This document shows positions 1 to 9,280 of a stretch of 64,000 bases of DNA, in pieces. The stretch is from Herbaspirillum sp. AP02. GTDB lineage: Bacteria; Pseudomonadota; Gammaproteobacteria; Burkholderiales; Burkholderiaceae_D. Both the position numbers and the translations under genes were made by a program. The notes beneath the pieces were generated by a model, which was given only the letters and a program-made list of their open reading frames with translations, searched no databases and was not told where the DNA came from. The stretch is from positions 62,001 to 126,000 of the forward strand of contig NZ_JADWMY010000003.1 of the NCBI RefSeq assembly GCF_015767275.1, read 5' to 3'. How positions within the stretch are numbered: the first letter of the stretch is position 1; every line of letters begins with the position of its first letter.

Positions 1-530
1 GTATCGCAGCCCTTGCCCTTGTCCCAGGTGCCGCCGCGTTCGATCTGGTATTCGCGCTCGGAGACGTCGTTGACCACGCAATAGCCGGCCACATGGGACA
101 TGGCATCCTTCTCGTCGATATAGGTGCCACCCTTGCCGATGACCACGCCCAGTTCCACTTCCCAGTCGGTCTTCTTGGAGCCGCGGGGGATCTTGACGTC
201 GTCATTGGGGCCGACCACGGCCGAGGTCCACTTGTTGAACACCACCGGTTCGGCGGGGATGGGCAGGTTGGATTCGGCGGCATGGTCCGCATAGTTCAGG
301 CCGATGCAGATGAACTTGCCGATATTGCCCACGCAGGCGCCGATGCGCGGCGAGCCTTCGACCACCGGCAGGCTGGCGATGTCGAGCTTGCGGATCTTGT
401 CCAGCGAAGCATCGTCCAGGGCGGCGCCGTTGACGTCCTTGATATGGGCCGACAGGTCGCGGATCTTGCCGGACTGATCGAGGATGCCGGGCTTTTCCTG
501 CCCAACCGGGCCGTAACGCAGTAATTTCAT
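1..530 (-). CDS. Fumarylacetoacetate hydrolase (FAH) family protein, 3' part outside the window
   Basis: The reading frame opens at an ATG at 530 preceded by AAGGAAAC and is still open at base 1, so the C-terminal half is missing here. The protein starts MKLLRYGPVGQEKPG and carries the FAH-fold core: IGLNYADHAAES, then the metal-ligand pair E-x-E in DWEVELGVVIGK and the following D in VVNDVSERE. Family members cleave or hydrate C-C bonds of 2,4-diketo acids with Mg2+/Mn2+. This N-terminus is close to hydrolases of 2,4-diketo-3-deoxy sugar acids (L-fuconate or L-rhamnonate routes) and to proteins often mislabelled ureidoglycolate lyase. The substrate is not decided by the sequence. It appears to be the first gene of an operon running leftwards, with two palindromes in its promoter region. 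Confidence 0.85.
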   Translation of the reverse strand, partial: MKLLRYGPVGQEKPGILDQSGKIRDLSAHIKDVNGAALDDASLDKIRKLDIASLPVVEGSPRIGACVGNIGKFICIGLNYADHAAESNLPIPAEPVVFNKWTSAVVGPNDDVKIPRGSKKTDWEVELGVVIGKGGTYIDEKDAMSHVAGYCVVNDVSEREYQIERGGTWDKGKGCD

Positions 531-645
531 CTGGTTTCCTTGAAGAAAGAGTTGTCTCGGATCGGCGTCGTCGCCCGCTGGCGGCGCATTGGCGCGCAAG
601 CGAATGGGAACACCTGTCGTTTTGGAAGTTGGATATTACCAGTTT

Positions 646-660
646 ATTGGTAAGACCAAT
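646..660. promoter_or_regulatory. GntR/FadR-type operator candidate
   Basis: ATTGGT-AAG-ACCAAT is a perfect dyad 116 bases upstream of the FAH-family start. It matches the TGGT-N3-ACCA form bound by FadR-subfamily GntR regulators such as PdhR and LldR (established knowledge). A second, overlapping dyad TTACCA-N6-TGGTAA lies at 636-653. The rest of 531-795 holds no coding sequence that I can support. Confidence 0.5.
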
Positions 661-723
661 AGGCCAATTTTGTGAGGGAAGGACAAATTGACTTGCGTGT
701 GTCTGCTGATTTGCTCGCAAAAT

Positions 724-738
724 TGACCCACTGGGTCA
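724..738. promoter_or_regulatory. Perfect 15-bp palindrome, possible operator
   Basis: TGACCCA-C-TGGGTCA, seven-base arms around one base, in the same intergenic region as the GntR-type dyad. I do not recognise the regulator. A similar half-site (TTGGGTCAG) occurs near 1900. Confidence 0.35.
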
Positions 739-795
739 GTCAATGCAAATCGACACTAGGAGAGTCTTCTGACGAAACAGTGGCGAAAAAAGGCG

Positions 796-829
796 AAAAG
801 GGGTGAGGCAAAAGCGCCTCACCCCTTTT
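796..829. terminator. Bidirectional rho-independent terminator
   Basis: A perfect 14-bp stem AAAAGGGGTGAGGC (796-809) pairs with 816-829 around a 6-base loop. It has A residues on the 5' arm and T residues on the 3' arm, so it can stop transcription from either side. On the minus strand it ends the SDR transcript (stop at 912). A shorter hairpin, CCCTCCT-GT-AGGAGGG, lies at 892-907 just before that stop. Confidence 0.8.
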
Positions 830-911
830 CATCTATTCTTGAAATAAATACTCGGGTCGACTACCTAATCCCTTTTTTTATTTCTAGGCCGCCCTCCTGT
901 AGGAGGGTTTC

Positions 912-1658
912 TTAGCGGCTGCCGCCGCCGGCCAGAATCTTCTCGCCAGTCAACCAGCGTGCATCATCCGACGCCAGGAATGTGACCACGTCGGCAATAT
1001 CATTGGGCTGGCCAATGCGGCCCAGCGGCGTGGTGCTCACGGCCCAGGTCTCCAAATCCGAACCGATAAAGCCGGCACTGTGTGTACCTTCAGTCTCGAC
1101 CATGCCCGGATTGACGCTGTTGACGCGGATCTTGCGCGGCCCCAGTTCCTTCGACAGCACGCCTGTGATGGCATCGACGGCGCCCTTGGTGGCAGTGTAG
1201 ACGGCGCTGCTGGGCGGCGTGATGCTGCTGACGACAGAGCCGATGTTGATGACGCTGGCGCCTTCCTGCAGATGCTTGGCGGCGGCTTGGGTTACCAGCA
1301 GCAGGCCCAGCACGTTGACGTTGAACTGTTTATGAAAGTGCTCTTCGGTGATGGCTTCCAGCGGCGCCATGTCGTATACGCCCGAATTGTTGACCAGAAT
1401 GTCGAGGCGACCATATTCCTTGATGGCGGCGTCGATGATGCCTGCCGCATGCGTTGCATTGGACACGTCGCCGCCCACGGCCACTGCACGGCCACCCGCG
1501 GCGACGATCTCCCCGACGACCTTGTCGGCGCCGGCGCGGCTGGTCGCGTAGTTGACGACGACGGCGGCACCGCTGGCTGCCAGCGCCTTGGCGATGGCAG
1601 CGCCGATTCCTTTCGATGCACCTGTGACGACGGCGACTTTGCTTTGAAGTTTGCTCAT
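912..1658 (-). CDS. SDR family NAD(P)-dependent oxidoreductase
   Basis: 248 residues, the usual size of a classical short-chain dehydrogenase. The cofactor motif TGASKGIG is near residue 13. NNSG (normally NNAG) is near residue 90. The catalytic Ser is in INIGSVVSS and the catalytic Tyr and Lys are in YTATKGAV. It resembles the FabG/glucose-1-dehydrogenase type that reduces or oxidises small carbonyls and alcohols with NAD(P)H. The ATG at 1658 is preceded by AAGGAG. It is followed by a strong terminator and separated by 430 bases from the next minus-strand gene, so it is probably monocistronic. Substrate unknown. Confidence 0.85.
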   Translation of the reverse strand: MSKLQSKVAVVTGASKGIGAAIAKALAASGAAVVVNYATSRAGADKVVGEIVAAGGRAVAVGGDVSNATHAAGIIDAAIKEYGRLDILVNNSGVYDMAPLEAITEEHFHKQFNVNVLGLLLVTQAAAKHLQEGASVINIGSVVSSITPPSSAVYTATKGAVDAITGVLSKELGPRKIRVNSVNPGMVETEGTHSAGFIGSDLETWAVSTTPLGRIGQPNDIADVVTFLASDDARWLTGEKILAGGGSR

Positions 1659-2088
1659 GATGCTCCTTGCTGTTGGTGGAGGAAGAATGTCGGAGACGAC
1701 ACCTTGGTTGCACTATAAGCAGCATATTTCGGTGGATAAAGCCGCCTTTTCCGACTTCACTGTTCGCAAAATAAATACAATTCATTCAATTAATTATTTT
1801 TGTCATAAATAAATGCAACAATGAAATTTCCACCATGAAATGCCTCGGTGATCAGGACGACCATCACCGAACACGATCCTCCTCCGACCAAGTCCCCTCA
1901 TTGGGTCAGCAGTCAGCCAACACCCTGCCCGCAAGCCATAGCGCGCCAGCATGCCTTCATGCAAGCGCTTGAGTTCGTCGATGGTCAGCGCTGCATCTGG
2001 GCTTGTTCATGCTCAGGTGCATGAAAATCGCGTCAAATCGCGTCAAATCGCGCCAAATTGCGCCGCCGGTAACGCACCTCCCTTCGAA
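1659..2088. other. Non-coding stretch between two SDR genes
   Basis: The AT-rich section 1740-1840 probably contains the promoter of the SDR at 912-1658. No convincing gene is present. A short open stretch on the minus strand around 1850-2000 gives no recognisable protein. The part next to the 2089 gene holds a 10-bp tandem repeat (2025-2064). Confidence 0.5.
2025..2064. repeat. Four tandem 10-bp units
   Basis: Units AAATCGCGTC, AAATCGCGTC, AAATCGCGCC and AAATTGCGCC follow without gaps. The 10-base period is about one helical turn. The array lies 25 bases beyond the stop of the SDR gene at 2089-2859. Confidence 0.7.
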
Positions 2089-2859
2089 TCACCCGGGAAT
2101 ATCGATCCCGGAGAGTTTCGCGCAGAGGTCGATCAGGCGATCCTGCTGAATCACATCGAGAGCGACAGGATTCGGGTCCATCTTTTTGAGGTGATAGAAA
2201 TACTTGCCCGTCACCTGTGCCTTCGCGTCACCGGAGGCGGCCAGCCAGGCTTGCGTGAGATGGGCCTGTTGCATGTCGTCCGGCGCACCAGGTCCGCCCA
2301 TCTTCGTAGGTACCCATCCTGGCTCCAGAGCATTGGATTTCACCATCGGCCAGCGTCGGGCGATCGCCATGGCCAGCATGGCATCGTGCAGTTTGCTCTC
2401 TGCATAGGCGTCCGCGCCATTCCATCGACGTTGCTCCCACAGCAGGTCCTCCAGGTGGGGGCGCACATGATGATGCATCCCCGAGCTCAGGTAGACCAGG
2501 CGGGAAGGGCGCTGGATCAGGGCGGTGAGCAGATAGGCCGACAAGGTATTGATCGCAAACACATGGGGCAGTCCGTCGACGGTCAGCCGATGCGCTTCGC
2601 GGTAGCCCACGGCGGCATTGTGGATGACGGCATCGAACTGCCCCAGGGCATTGACCTGGGCGGCCAGCGCAATGCTGCCGGCGATGGTTTCCACGTCGCC
2701 CGTGATAATGGCCTCGGCCTTGGGACTGGCACGTCGGGTTTCGGCAGCGCGAGCTGCGTTGCGTGCATGCAGAACCACGCTGTGCCCTTGCTGGATCAAC
2801 AGCTGGCCCGCCATCAGGCCCAGGCCAGTGGAAGAACCGGAGATGAAGATGCGTGACAT
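2089..2859 (-). CDS. Atypical SDR family oxidoreductase
   Basis: 256 residues. The N-terminal dinucleotide motif is GSSTGLG (residues 8-14), HNAA replaces NNAG, and the active-site pair appears as YAESK, preceded by LVYLSSG for the serine. The C-terminal part (TGKYFYHLKKMDPNP) is not typical of FabG and fits the daunorubicin/retinol-dehydrogenase-like SDRs. It sits 57 bases downstream of the MFS gene and on the same strand, so it probably belongs to the amidohydrolase-MFS-SDR operon controlled by the divergent LysR at 5720. Substrate not deducible. Confidence 0.8.
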   Translation of the reverse strand: MSRIFISGSSTGLGLMAGQLLIQQGHSVVLHARNAARAAETRRASPKAEAIITGDVETIAGSIALAAQVNALGQFDAVIHNAAVGYREAHRLTVDGLPHVFAINTLSAYLLTALIQRPSRLVYLSSGMHHHVRPHLEDLLWEQRRWNGADAYAESKLHDAMLAMAIARRWPMVKSNALEPGWVPTKMGGPGAPDDMQQAHLTQAWLAASGDAKAQVTGKYFYHLKKMDPNPVALDVIQQDRLIDLCAKLSGIDIPG

Positions 2860-2916
2860 GAATTGCTCCTGTATGAATGAGGGGGCCCGCCAACGGCGGG
2901 CCCGGAATGACGATAC

Positions 2917-4116
2917 TTAGGACCGGGAACGAATGGGTCCAGCGATCAGAATGGCCCCCGCAAGTGCGCAGGCCGTTCCGAAGAGATAGACCGCAGCGTA
3001 GCCGAAATGCGTTGCGATGACGCCTGCGACCGGTCCCGCGATGCCATAGGCGATATCCAGGAAGGCGACGAAGGCAGCCATGGCGCTGCCGCGATTGGCC
3101 GGCGGCACCCGCTTGAGTGCTTCCACGCCCAGCGCCGGAAAGATCAGGGCGCATCCCAGGCCGGTCACCAGCGCGCCGCCCAATGCCAGCCAGGCGGTGG
3201 GGGCCGCCCACAGCAGGAGTTGGCCCACGGCTTCGATCAGCAAGGAGCAGAGCGCCACGCGGTAACCGCCCACCTGGTCCGGGAGATGGCCCAGCGCCAG
3301 TCGTACGAGGATAAAGCCGATGCCGAAGGCGGTCATGACCAGGCCCGCGTTATCCCACTGACGTGCAGCGAAATAGAGCGAAGCGAATGCCGTCAATCCC
3401 GACAAGCCCACTCCCTGTAGCATCAGTCCCAGACCCTCGCGCCAGATGCGGCCCAGTACCAGATGGAAAGGCAGGCGATCGCCACCGGCCGACAGGTAGG
3501 AGGTCGATCCCAGGACGATCAGCGCGGCCAGGACCGGTGCCAGGATGCAGGCCATCATGGCAGTCGTCAATCCATAGTGCAGATAAAGCGCCATACCGAT
3601 CGGAGCGCCGATGGACAGGGCGGCAAACATGGCGATCCCGGTCCAGGACATGGACATGCCGGCACGCTGGGGGCCGACCGAGGCGATTGACCAGGACACG
3701 CAACCTGTGACGAACTGGCTTTCGCCAAGACCGGCCGCCAGGCGACCTGCGATGATGATGATCAGGCTGGCACTGCTGGACATGCCGGGCCAGGCCGCCA
3801 CCAGATAGAGCAGGCCTGCGACGGCCGACACCACGGCACCTTGCAAGGCCGAGCGTTTGCCGCCAAGCTGGTCGGTCAGGCGCCCGGCGTAGCCGCGCGT
3901 GAGCACCGTCGCCAGGAACTGGATGCCGATCACCAGGCCGACCAGCAGATCGCCGAAGCCCAGTCGCTGGTGTACGAACAGTGGGATGACCGGTAGCGGC
4001 AGGCCGACTGCCAGATAGCCGCAGAACAGCGCGGCAATGACGCCCCGTGCCGGGCGGGGCCGATGAGCCGGGGCCAGAGCGGCCTCCGGCACGGGTTTGG
4101 AAACGAGGGTTCGCAT
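2917..4116 (-). CDS. MFS transporter, YhhS/YfcJ-like
   Basis: 399 residues with about twelve hydrophobic segments. The first segment begins ARGVIAALFCGYLAVGLPLP and the conserved MFS loop between TM2 and TM3 reads GYAGRLTDQLGGKR. The first 90 residues resemble the YhhS/YfcJ drug-efflux-like family. I chose the ATG at 4116 because AAGGGGC lies just upstream. An in-frame start at 4197 would add 27 residues with no membrane character. It lies between an amidohydrolase and an SDR, so it could import the substrate or export the product of that small pathway. Confidence 0.85.
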   Translation of the reverse strand: MRTLVSKPVPEAALAPAHRPRPARGVIAALFCGYLAVGLPLPVIPLFVHQRLGFGDLLVGLVIGIQFLATVLTRGYAGRLTDQLGGKRSALQGAVVSAVAGLLYLVAAWPGMSSSASLIIIIAGRLAAGLGESQFVTGCVSWSIASVGPQRAGMSMSWTGIAMFAALSIGAPIGMALYLHYGLTTAMMACILAPVLAALIVLGSTSYLSAGGDRLPFHLVLGRIWREGLGLMLQGVGLSGLTAFASLYFAARQWDNAGLVMTAFGIGFILVRLALGHLPDQVGGYRVALCSLLIEAVGQLLLWAAPTAWLALGGALVTGLGCALIFPALGVEALKRVPPANRGSAMAAFVAFLDIAYGIAGPVAGVIATHFGYAAVYLFGTACALAGAILIAGPIRSRS

Positions 4117-4206
4117 GATTGCCCCTTGAATGAATGCGGTGATGAATGGGGACCCGGTGCGCAGGGCGACGCGGATCGCCGCAGCGCGCCGCGTCAACGC
4201 CGGCGA

Positions 4207-5535
4207 TCAGGCCCGGGTCTTGAACAGATCGGTGCGATAGCCGCTGGCCTGGATCAGGAAGTCGCGCGAGGCAGTGATCTCGGCATTGAGCTTGGCCTGG
4301 TCGACATCGATCAGGCGGCCGCCACGCTTGCGCAGGGTGCCCGCTACCATGACGGTATCGACATCGGCGCGTTCCACCGCCTGGACGATGGTGCCGATGG
4401 CATGGGTGACAGGCCATACTGCCACGCCGGTGGTACGCACCATGATGATGTCGGCCTGCTTGCCCGGGGTCAGTGTTCCGACCTGGCCTTCCAGCCCGGC
4501 GGCGCGGGCACCATTGACGGTGGCCGCCTGCAGGACCGCTTCCACCGAGATCGGGGCCGGCGCATCCGCCTCGCCACGGAAACGGCGATAGCGCATGGCC
4601 GAGCGTTGCTGGCCGAACAGGGCATGCATTTCGCCGAACATGTCGCTGCCGAATGCCGTATCCAGATCGATGCCCAGGGCCGGGGTGAGACCATGGTCGA
4701 TGGCGATCTGGTAGGCGAAGCTGTCATCGTCGAAGCCGAACAGGGCATCCGAACGGGGATTGACGGTGATGTTGACCCCGGCATCGGCCAGCAGCTTCCA
4801 GGTTTCCGGCGGTACGCGGGTGCAGTGGTTGAAGATATTGTCGCTACCCAGCACGCCGGCTTGCGCGAACTCCGGCCCCAGCTTGGCCAGATCGCCGATG
4901 AACTCGGTCAGGATGCGCATGTCCAGTTCGCGCGCCACGCGCCACCAGTCCAGATTGAGCTGGCCGAACAGGCCGACCTTGACCAGATTGCCGGCATGGT
5001 TCCAGTTGTCGGCCAGGCGCTGCAGGTCTCCCGGCAGATGCGTCGAGCTGGCCTGCTTGTCCATGGCTGGACCGACCATGTGCAGGGCGCGAATGCCGCT
5101 GCCTTCCAGCGCATCCAGCGCAGCGTCCGTGTGTTCGGGGCTGCGGGAGCTGTGGCAGGCATCGATGAGGGTGGTGATTCCGGCGTCCAGCGATGCCACG
5201 GCGGTCAGCCTCGTGCTCAGGAACATGTCCAGCGGACGATAGTGGGCTCCCAGTTTTTCGGCGACCACATCGATGTAGGCGAACAGGTCATCGACATCCG
5301 GCAGCAGACGGCGCATCACGCCCAGCCAGGCATGATGGTGAGCATCAATCAGGCCCGGCATGACGATATGGCCGCTGGCGTCGATCACTTCGGCGTCATC
5401 GACAGCCAACTGCGGGCCGACGGCGACGATGCGCCCACCCTCTACCAGAACATCGCCGGTGACAAGATTTGGGACCTCGGGGTCCATGGTGACGACGGTG
5501 CCGCCTTTGAAGAGGATACGTTGCGAATGGCTCAT
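4207..5535 (-). CDS. Amidohydrolase family protein (TRZ/ATZ/cytosine-deaminase-like)
   Basis: 442 residues. After an N-terminal beta domain (FKGGTVVTMD, then DVLVEGGRIVAVG) comes the metal motif DAHHHAW near residue 65. Downstream candidate ligands are the His in NHCTRVPPE and the Asp in GIDLDTAFGSD. The C-terminus has the usual TLTPGKQADIIMV. Relatives are zinc- or iron-dependent aminohydrolases that deaminate or dechlorinate nitrogen heterocycles. The ATG at 5535 is chosen because GGAG lies six bases upstream; a GTG four codons earlier has no ribosome site. It is the first gene of a minus-strand set with an MFS permease and an SDR, divergent from a LysR gene. Substrate unknown. Confidence 0.88.
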   Translation of the reverse strand: MSHSQRILFKGGTVVTMDPEVPNLVTGDVLVEGGRIVAVGPQLAVDDAEVIDASGHIVMPGLIDAHHHAWLGVMRRLLPDVDDLFAYIDVVAEKLGAHYRPLDMFLSTRLTAVASLDAGITTLIDACHSSRSPEHTDAALDALEGSGIRALHMVGPAMDKQASSTHLPGDLQRLADNWNHAGNLVKVGLFGQLNLDWWRVARELDMRILTEFIGDLAKLGPEFAQAGVLGSDNIFNHCTRVPPETWKLLADAGVNITVNPRSDALFGFDDDSFAYQIAIDHGLTPALGIDLDTAFGSDMFGEMHALFGQQRSAMRYRRFRGEADAPAPISVEAVLQAATVNGARAAGLEGQVGTLTPGKQADIIMVRTTGVAVWPVTHAIGTIVQAVERADVDTVMVAGTLRKRGGRLIDVDQAKLNAEITASRDFLIQASGYRTDLFKTRA

Positions 5536-5660
5536 GATGTGCTCCACGGGGTTGGATTGAGATCGACCGGAATCGCAAGGGCATCAAGAGCCCCTTGCTT
5601 CTCCGGTGCGGCGGCCAGATCCTGCCTGGCGCGTCGTTGGAGGCACTTTACGCGGCGAGC

Positions 5661-5677
5661 CATCTTTGATTAAGATG
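5661..5677. promoter_or_regulatory. LysR-type operator candidate between divergent genes
   Basis: CATCTT-TGATT-AAGATG is a perfect six-base dyad in the 184-bp space between the amidohydrolase and lysR starts. The half-site CATCTT recurs at 5691. The position suits autoregulation plus activation of the divergent operon. Confidence 0.45.
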
Positions 5678-5719
5678 GGGAAAAGCAAATCATCTTTGCT
5701 AAAAGTCAAAGGAGCAGGT

Positions 5720-6643
5720 ATGGGTTTCGATGGGCGACTATTGTCGGGAATGACAGTATTGGCGGCAGTGGTGGAAACCGGGAGCTTTACCCGGGCCGCC
5801 GAAGTACTGGGGCTGTCGGCCTCCGGTGTCAGCCGTGCCGTCACCCGCCTGGAGGAGCGCATCGGTATCCGGCTTCTGGATCGCAGCACGCGCGCCCTGC
5901 ATCTGACCGACGATGGTGGGCGCCTGTATCAGTTGGCCGCGCCCCATCTGTCGGGTATCGAAGAGGCAGCCAATGCCGTCTCCCGTTCGGCCACCAGTGC
6001 CCGCGGCATTCTGCGGGTGGGGTTGAATCCGCTGTTTTCTGGTCACGTGCTGGCACCACGCATCGCTGAATTCACCGAGCGCTATCCTGAGATTGAACTG
6101 GTCAGCGTGGCTTTTCCCGATAACGCCGATCTGGTGAGCGAGGGGATTGATGTGGCGGTGCGATTTGGTCCGCAACCCTCATCGGCCATGACGTCGCTGA
6201 AGCTGATGGAGACCCGGGTCCTGACCGTGGCCGCTCCCGGCTACCTGAACAAGCACGGCACACCACGCCATCCTGATGAACTGGTGAAACACGATTGTAT
6301 GCAGTTCATCGATCCCCGACGCGGCAGACCGTTCAACTGGGAGTTTCATCGTGGCAAGGAGGTAAGGCAGATCCAGACCCGGGGCCGGCTCACATTGACC
6401 GATCCCAATACCATGGTCGGCGCCTGCCTCGCCGGTGCCGGCATTGCACAGGTACTGGCGCTGGGAATGGCCCCTTTGTTGGAGAGCGGGGCACTCCTTG
6501 AGCTCTTTCCCGATTGGCCGGGCGAGACCTTCCCGCTGTATCTGATCCGGCCCTCGCGCCGCTTGCCACCGGCGGCGGTCCAGGCCTTCATCGACTTTTG
6601 TGTAGAGATATCCAGGTCAGAGCGCAAGCGCCCTGACCGTTGA
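5720..6643 (+). CDS. LysR family transcriptional regulator
   Basis: 307 residues. The N-terminal winged helix-turn-helix reads FTRAAEVLGLSASGVSRAVTRLEERIGIRLLDRSTR in two runs, followed by a substrate-binding domain starting GILRVGLNPLFSG. The ATG at 5720 has AAAGGAG five bases upstream. An upstream in-frame ATG (5606) would put an unstructured tail before the HTH. It is divergent from the amidohydrolase-MFS-SDR genes with a dyad between them, so it is probably their regulator. Effector unknown. Confidence 0.9.
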   Translation: MGFDGRLLSGMTVLAAVVETGSFTRAAEVLGLSASGVSRAVTRLEERIGIRLLDRSTRALHLTDDGGRLYQLAAPHLSGIEEAANAVSRSATSARGILRVGLNPLFSGHVLAPRIAEFTERYPEIELVSVAFPDNADLVSEGIDVAVRFGPQPSSAMTSLKLMETRVLTVAAPGYLNKHGTPRHPDELVKHDCMQFIDPRRGRPFNWEFHRGKEVRQIQTRGRLTLTDPNTMVGACLAGAGIAQVLALGMAPLLESGALLELFPDWPGETFPLYLIRPSRRLPPAAVQAFIDFCVEISRSERKRPDR

Positions 6644-6708
6644 GTCTCACGCCAGGGTATGCGGCGCGCCGTAAGCAATACTGCGCGGCCACCCGGAGCA
6701 TGCCCTGC

Positions 6709-8430
6709 TCAGAAGGTCGCCCAGTCCTCTTCCTTCGCCGCCTGCGTGGCACTCTGATGGTTCAGGCGCCTGGGCGCGGCATGGCCCACCGCCTGGCTGG
6801 CCGTGGTAGCGGTGATGACCGGCGGCGCAGCCGGGCGTGGCGCATCCTGATAGCCGATAGCGTTCTGTCCCAGGTTGAAGATGCTCACGATCTGGGCCAG
6901 AGCATCGGCCTGGTCCTGCAGCGCGCGCGAGGCGGCGGCGGCTTCTTCCACCAGCGAGGCATTCTGCTGGGTCACATCGTCCATCTGCATGATGGCCTGG
7001 TTGATCTGCTCGATGCCGGCGGTCTGTTCCACGCTGGCCGCCGAGATCTCGCCGATGATGGACGTCACCTTGCGCGAATTCTCCACGATGCCGCTCATGG
7101 TGGTACCGGCCTGGTCGGCCAGGCGCGCGCCGACGGTGACCTTTTCCACCGAATCTTCGATGAGCGCCTTGATCTCCTTGGCAGCGGCCGCCGAACGCTG
7201 CGCCAGATTGCGCACTTCGCTGGCGACCACCGCGAAACCACGTCCCTGTTCGCCGGCCCGTGCCGCCTCGACGGCGGCGTTGAGGGCCAGGATGTTGGTC
7301 TGGAAGGCAATGCCGTCGATCACGCTGATGATGTCCACCACCTTCCGCGAGGAGTCATTGATGGCGCTCATGGTATCGACCACCTTGGCCACGACCTCGC
7401 CGCCTTCCAGTGCGACGGTGGAGGCGGTGGAGGCCATCTGCTTGGCGTCCTGGGCATTGTTGGCGTTGTGCTTGACGGTGGACGTCAGTTCCTCCATCGA
7501 GGACGCCGTTTCCTCCAGAGCGCTGGCCTGTTGTTCGGTGCGTGCCGACAGGTCCAGGTTGCCGGTGGCGATCTGGCGCGAGCCGGTGGCGATGCTTTCG
7601 CTGCTGGTGCGCACCGTCTGCACCACCTTGCGCAAGGAGGCCTGCATCATGTGCATGGCGTTGACCACGCTGCCCTGGGCCGCATGGCTGGTATCGATAT
7701 GGGTGCTCAGGTCGCCCGAGGCAATGGCGTCGGCGGCGGCTGCCACGTCGCGCGGTTCACCGCCGAGCTGGCGCGTCAGGTTGCGCGAGATGAACAGGCC
7801 CAGCGCCACGCCGAAGAGCACGCCGCCGCAGGTCAGCACGATGAGCAGGCTGCGGATGTGGGCATAGATGAGATCGGTCTCGTCGTTGAGCTTGTCGGCG
7901 TTGTCCTTCTTGACCGCCATCATCTGCAGCATCATCTTTTCGGCCTCGTTGGCCAGCGGACGCACGGTGGAGAACAACTGGTTGGTGGACTGGCGGCTAT
8001 CGGCCAGCGACTCCTTGCGCAACACTTCGGCGGTCGCCGTGACGGCACTCCGATAGGCCTCGAAGGCTTGCCGGGTCTTGGTCACCAGGGTCCGGCCCTC
8101 AGGCGTGGTGAAGCGTTGTTCGGCCGCGTCCAATGCCTTGGCGGTATTGTCCAGGCGCTTGCCGAGTTCATCCAGGCTGTTGGCGCGTTCCTCGGGCGTC
8201 TCCGCCAGCATGGCGGCGCGAATGGCCCGGTTGGAAGAACTCAGGTCCAGCGTGGCCTGGGCCGAATGGCGCAGACCGATCACCTGCATCTCGTACATCT
8301 CGGAGGCCAGGTCATTGATCTGCCCGGCCTTGATGATGCCGAGGGTACCGATGATGGCGCCGATCGTGGCCACGGCCATGAAACCACCGAGGAGTTTGTG
8401 GCTGACTTTCAGATTGGTGAACCAGTTCAT
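6709..8430 (-). CDS. Methyl-accepting chemotaxis protein (4HB sensor type)
   Basis: 573 residues. A short cytoplasmic start ([17 protein letters not shown]) leads into TM1 (about 12-34). A helical periplasmic sensor of the four-helix-bundle type (about 35-188) follows, then TM2 (about 190-210) and HAMP ([19 protein letters not shown]). The long coiled signalling domain contains the conserved hairpin tip with [18 protein letters not shown] and [10 protein letters not shown]. The C-terminus EEDWATF resembles the xWxxF pentapeptide that tethers CheR/CheB in Tar and Tsr. RBS AAGGGG precedes the ATG. It senses a periplasmic ligand that cannot be named. It converges with the LysR gene at 6643. Confidence 0.93.
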   Translation of the reverse strand: MNWFTNLKVSHKLLGGFMAVATIGAIIGTLGIIKAGQINDLASEMYEMQVIGLRHSAQATLDLSSSNRAIRAAMLAETPEERANSLDELGKRLDNTAKALDAAEQRFTTPEGRTLVTKTRQAFEAYRSAVTATAEVLRKESLADSRQSTNQLFSTVRPLANEAEKMMLQMMAVKKDNADKLNDETDLIYAHIRSLLIVLTCGGVLFGVALGLFISRNLTRQLGGEPRDVAAAADAIASGDLSTHIDTSHAAQGSVVNAMHMMQASLRKVVQTVRTSSESIATGSRQIATGNLDLSARTEQQASALEETASSMEELTSTVKHNANNAQDAKQMASTASTVALEGGEVVAKVVDTMSAINDSSRKVVDIISVIDGIAFQTNILALNAAVEAARAGEQGRGFAVVASEVRNLAQRSAAAAKEIKALIEDSVEKVTVGARLADQAGTTMSGIVENSRKVTSIIGEISAASVEQTAGIEQINQAIMQMDDVTQQNASLVEEAAAASRALQDQADALAQIVSIFNLGQNAIGYQDAPRPAAPPVITATTASQAVGHAAPRRLNHQSATQAAKEEDWATF

Positions 8431-9280
8431 TGCTGCCCCTTATTTCAAATTGAGTTGCATGGCATCGCAGTCGGTCGCGTGCATGTGGTCTGGGCCAGGT
8501 TGCGTAGGTGCGTGGGAACCTGTCAATCGCTGTTCAGGACAGGAGATCGGACTTGCCTCGGCCAGAGGGGTAGGGAGGTACTGCGGAGGATGGGAGGGAA
8601 TTTCCAGGCCAGGCGTGATCCGAGATTCACCGTCGACGTGCGATCCTTGGTTCTTCTCGTGTCTGGCCAGCGGACTGTATTACAGATGAGCATCCCCGTT
8701 TAGTCCCCTGCAGCCTGAAAGACTGTTTGTAAAAACTGTGGAATGCAGGGCCGTGAGGCCCGGTTCAACTGGTCCGTGAATGCATTCCGGCGCGCCTGCT
8801 TGCTTGGCGCAATGACTCGCCTCCCGGCGCTCGGCCGTCCGAAGTGGCCGGGAGCAAGGCTTGCCGTGACTTCGTGGCGCGACGGCACGCTGCCGTATCC
8901 GTGTGGAAACTATCAAGTTAAATTAATTATTTGTTTAATTTTTGCGCCCTAATCAATCCCCCCCTCCTGTATTACATTCCGCAGTTGATGCAGCTTTGCT
9001 GCCGAGCTGGTCGATCCGCCATCCGGATCGCGTGCTGCCGACGCAATCCTGTCGGCCTTGATGCCGTCTTGTCACCCGAGCCGGCCCAGGCGATGTCCTG
9101 GTCCTTGTACGGCCTGCCTTTTCCACCGGCAATATGGCCGACTCACATCTAGAGAAGAATTGCTATTCCGTACAATCCGTCATTTGAAGGAATAAGTTCA
9201 TCCATATCATGTTGCGATAGAAAATACTCGCATTGCACCGCAGCCGGATTCGGGCGTGGTCGCATCAGCACAGTCAATCA
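8431..9280. other. 850-bp intergenic region, no gene supported
   Basis: Open frames here are short, lack ribosome sites and have no recognisable product. A small hairpin GGGCC-GTGA-GGCCC is at 8748-8761. An AT-rich patch at 8910-8945 contains the dyad AAATTAA-N8-TTAATTT (8920-8941). The segment must hold the promoters of the divergent MCP and LysR genes, but I cannot place them with confidence. Confidence 0.5.

Noticed and set aside
1850..2010. Possible remnant coding segment (minus strand) between the two SDR genes
   Set aside because: A short stretch resembling a helical peptide is open, but it has no start with a ribosome site and no homologue that I can name.
8680..8952. Small frames on both strands in the MCP-LysR gap
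   Set aside because: No ribosome sites and no recognisable product; the region is listed as non-coding.
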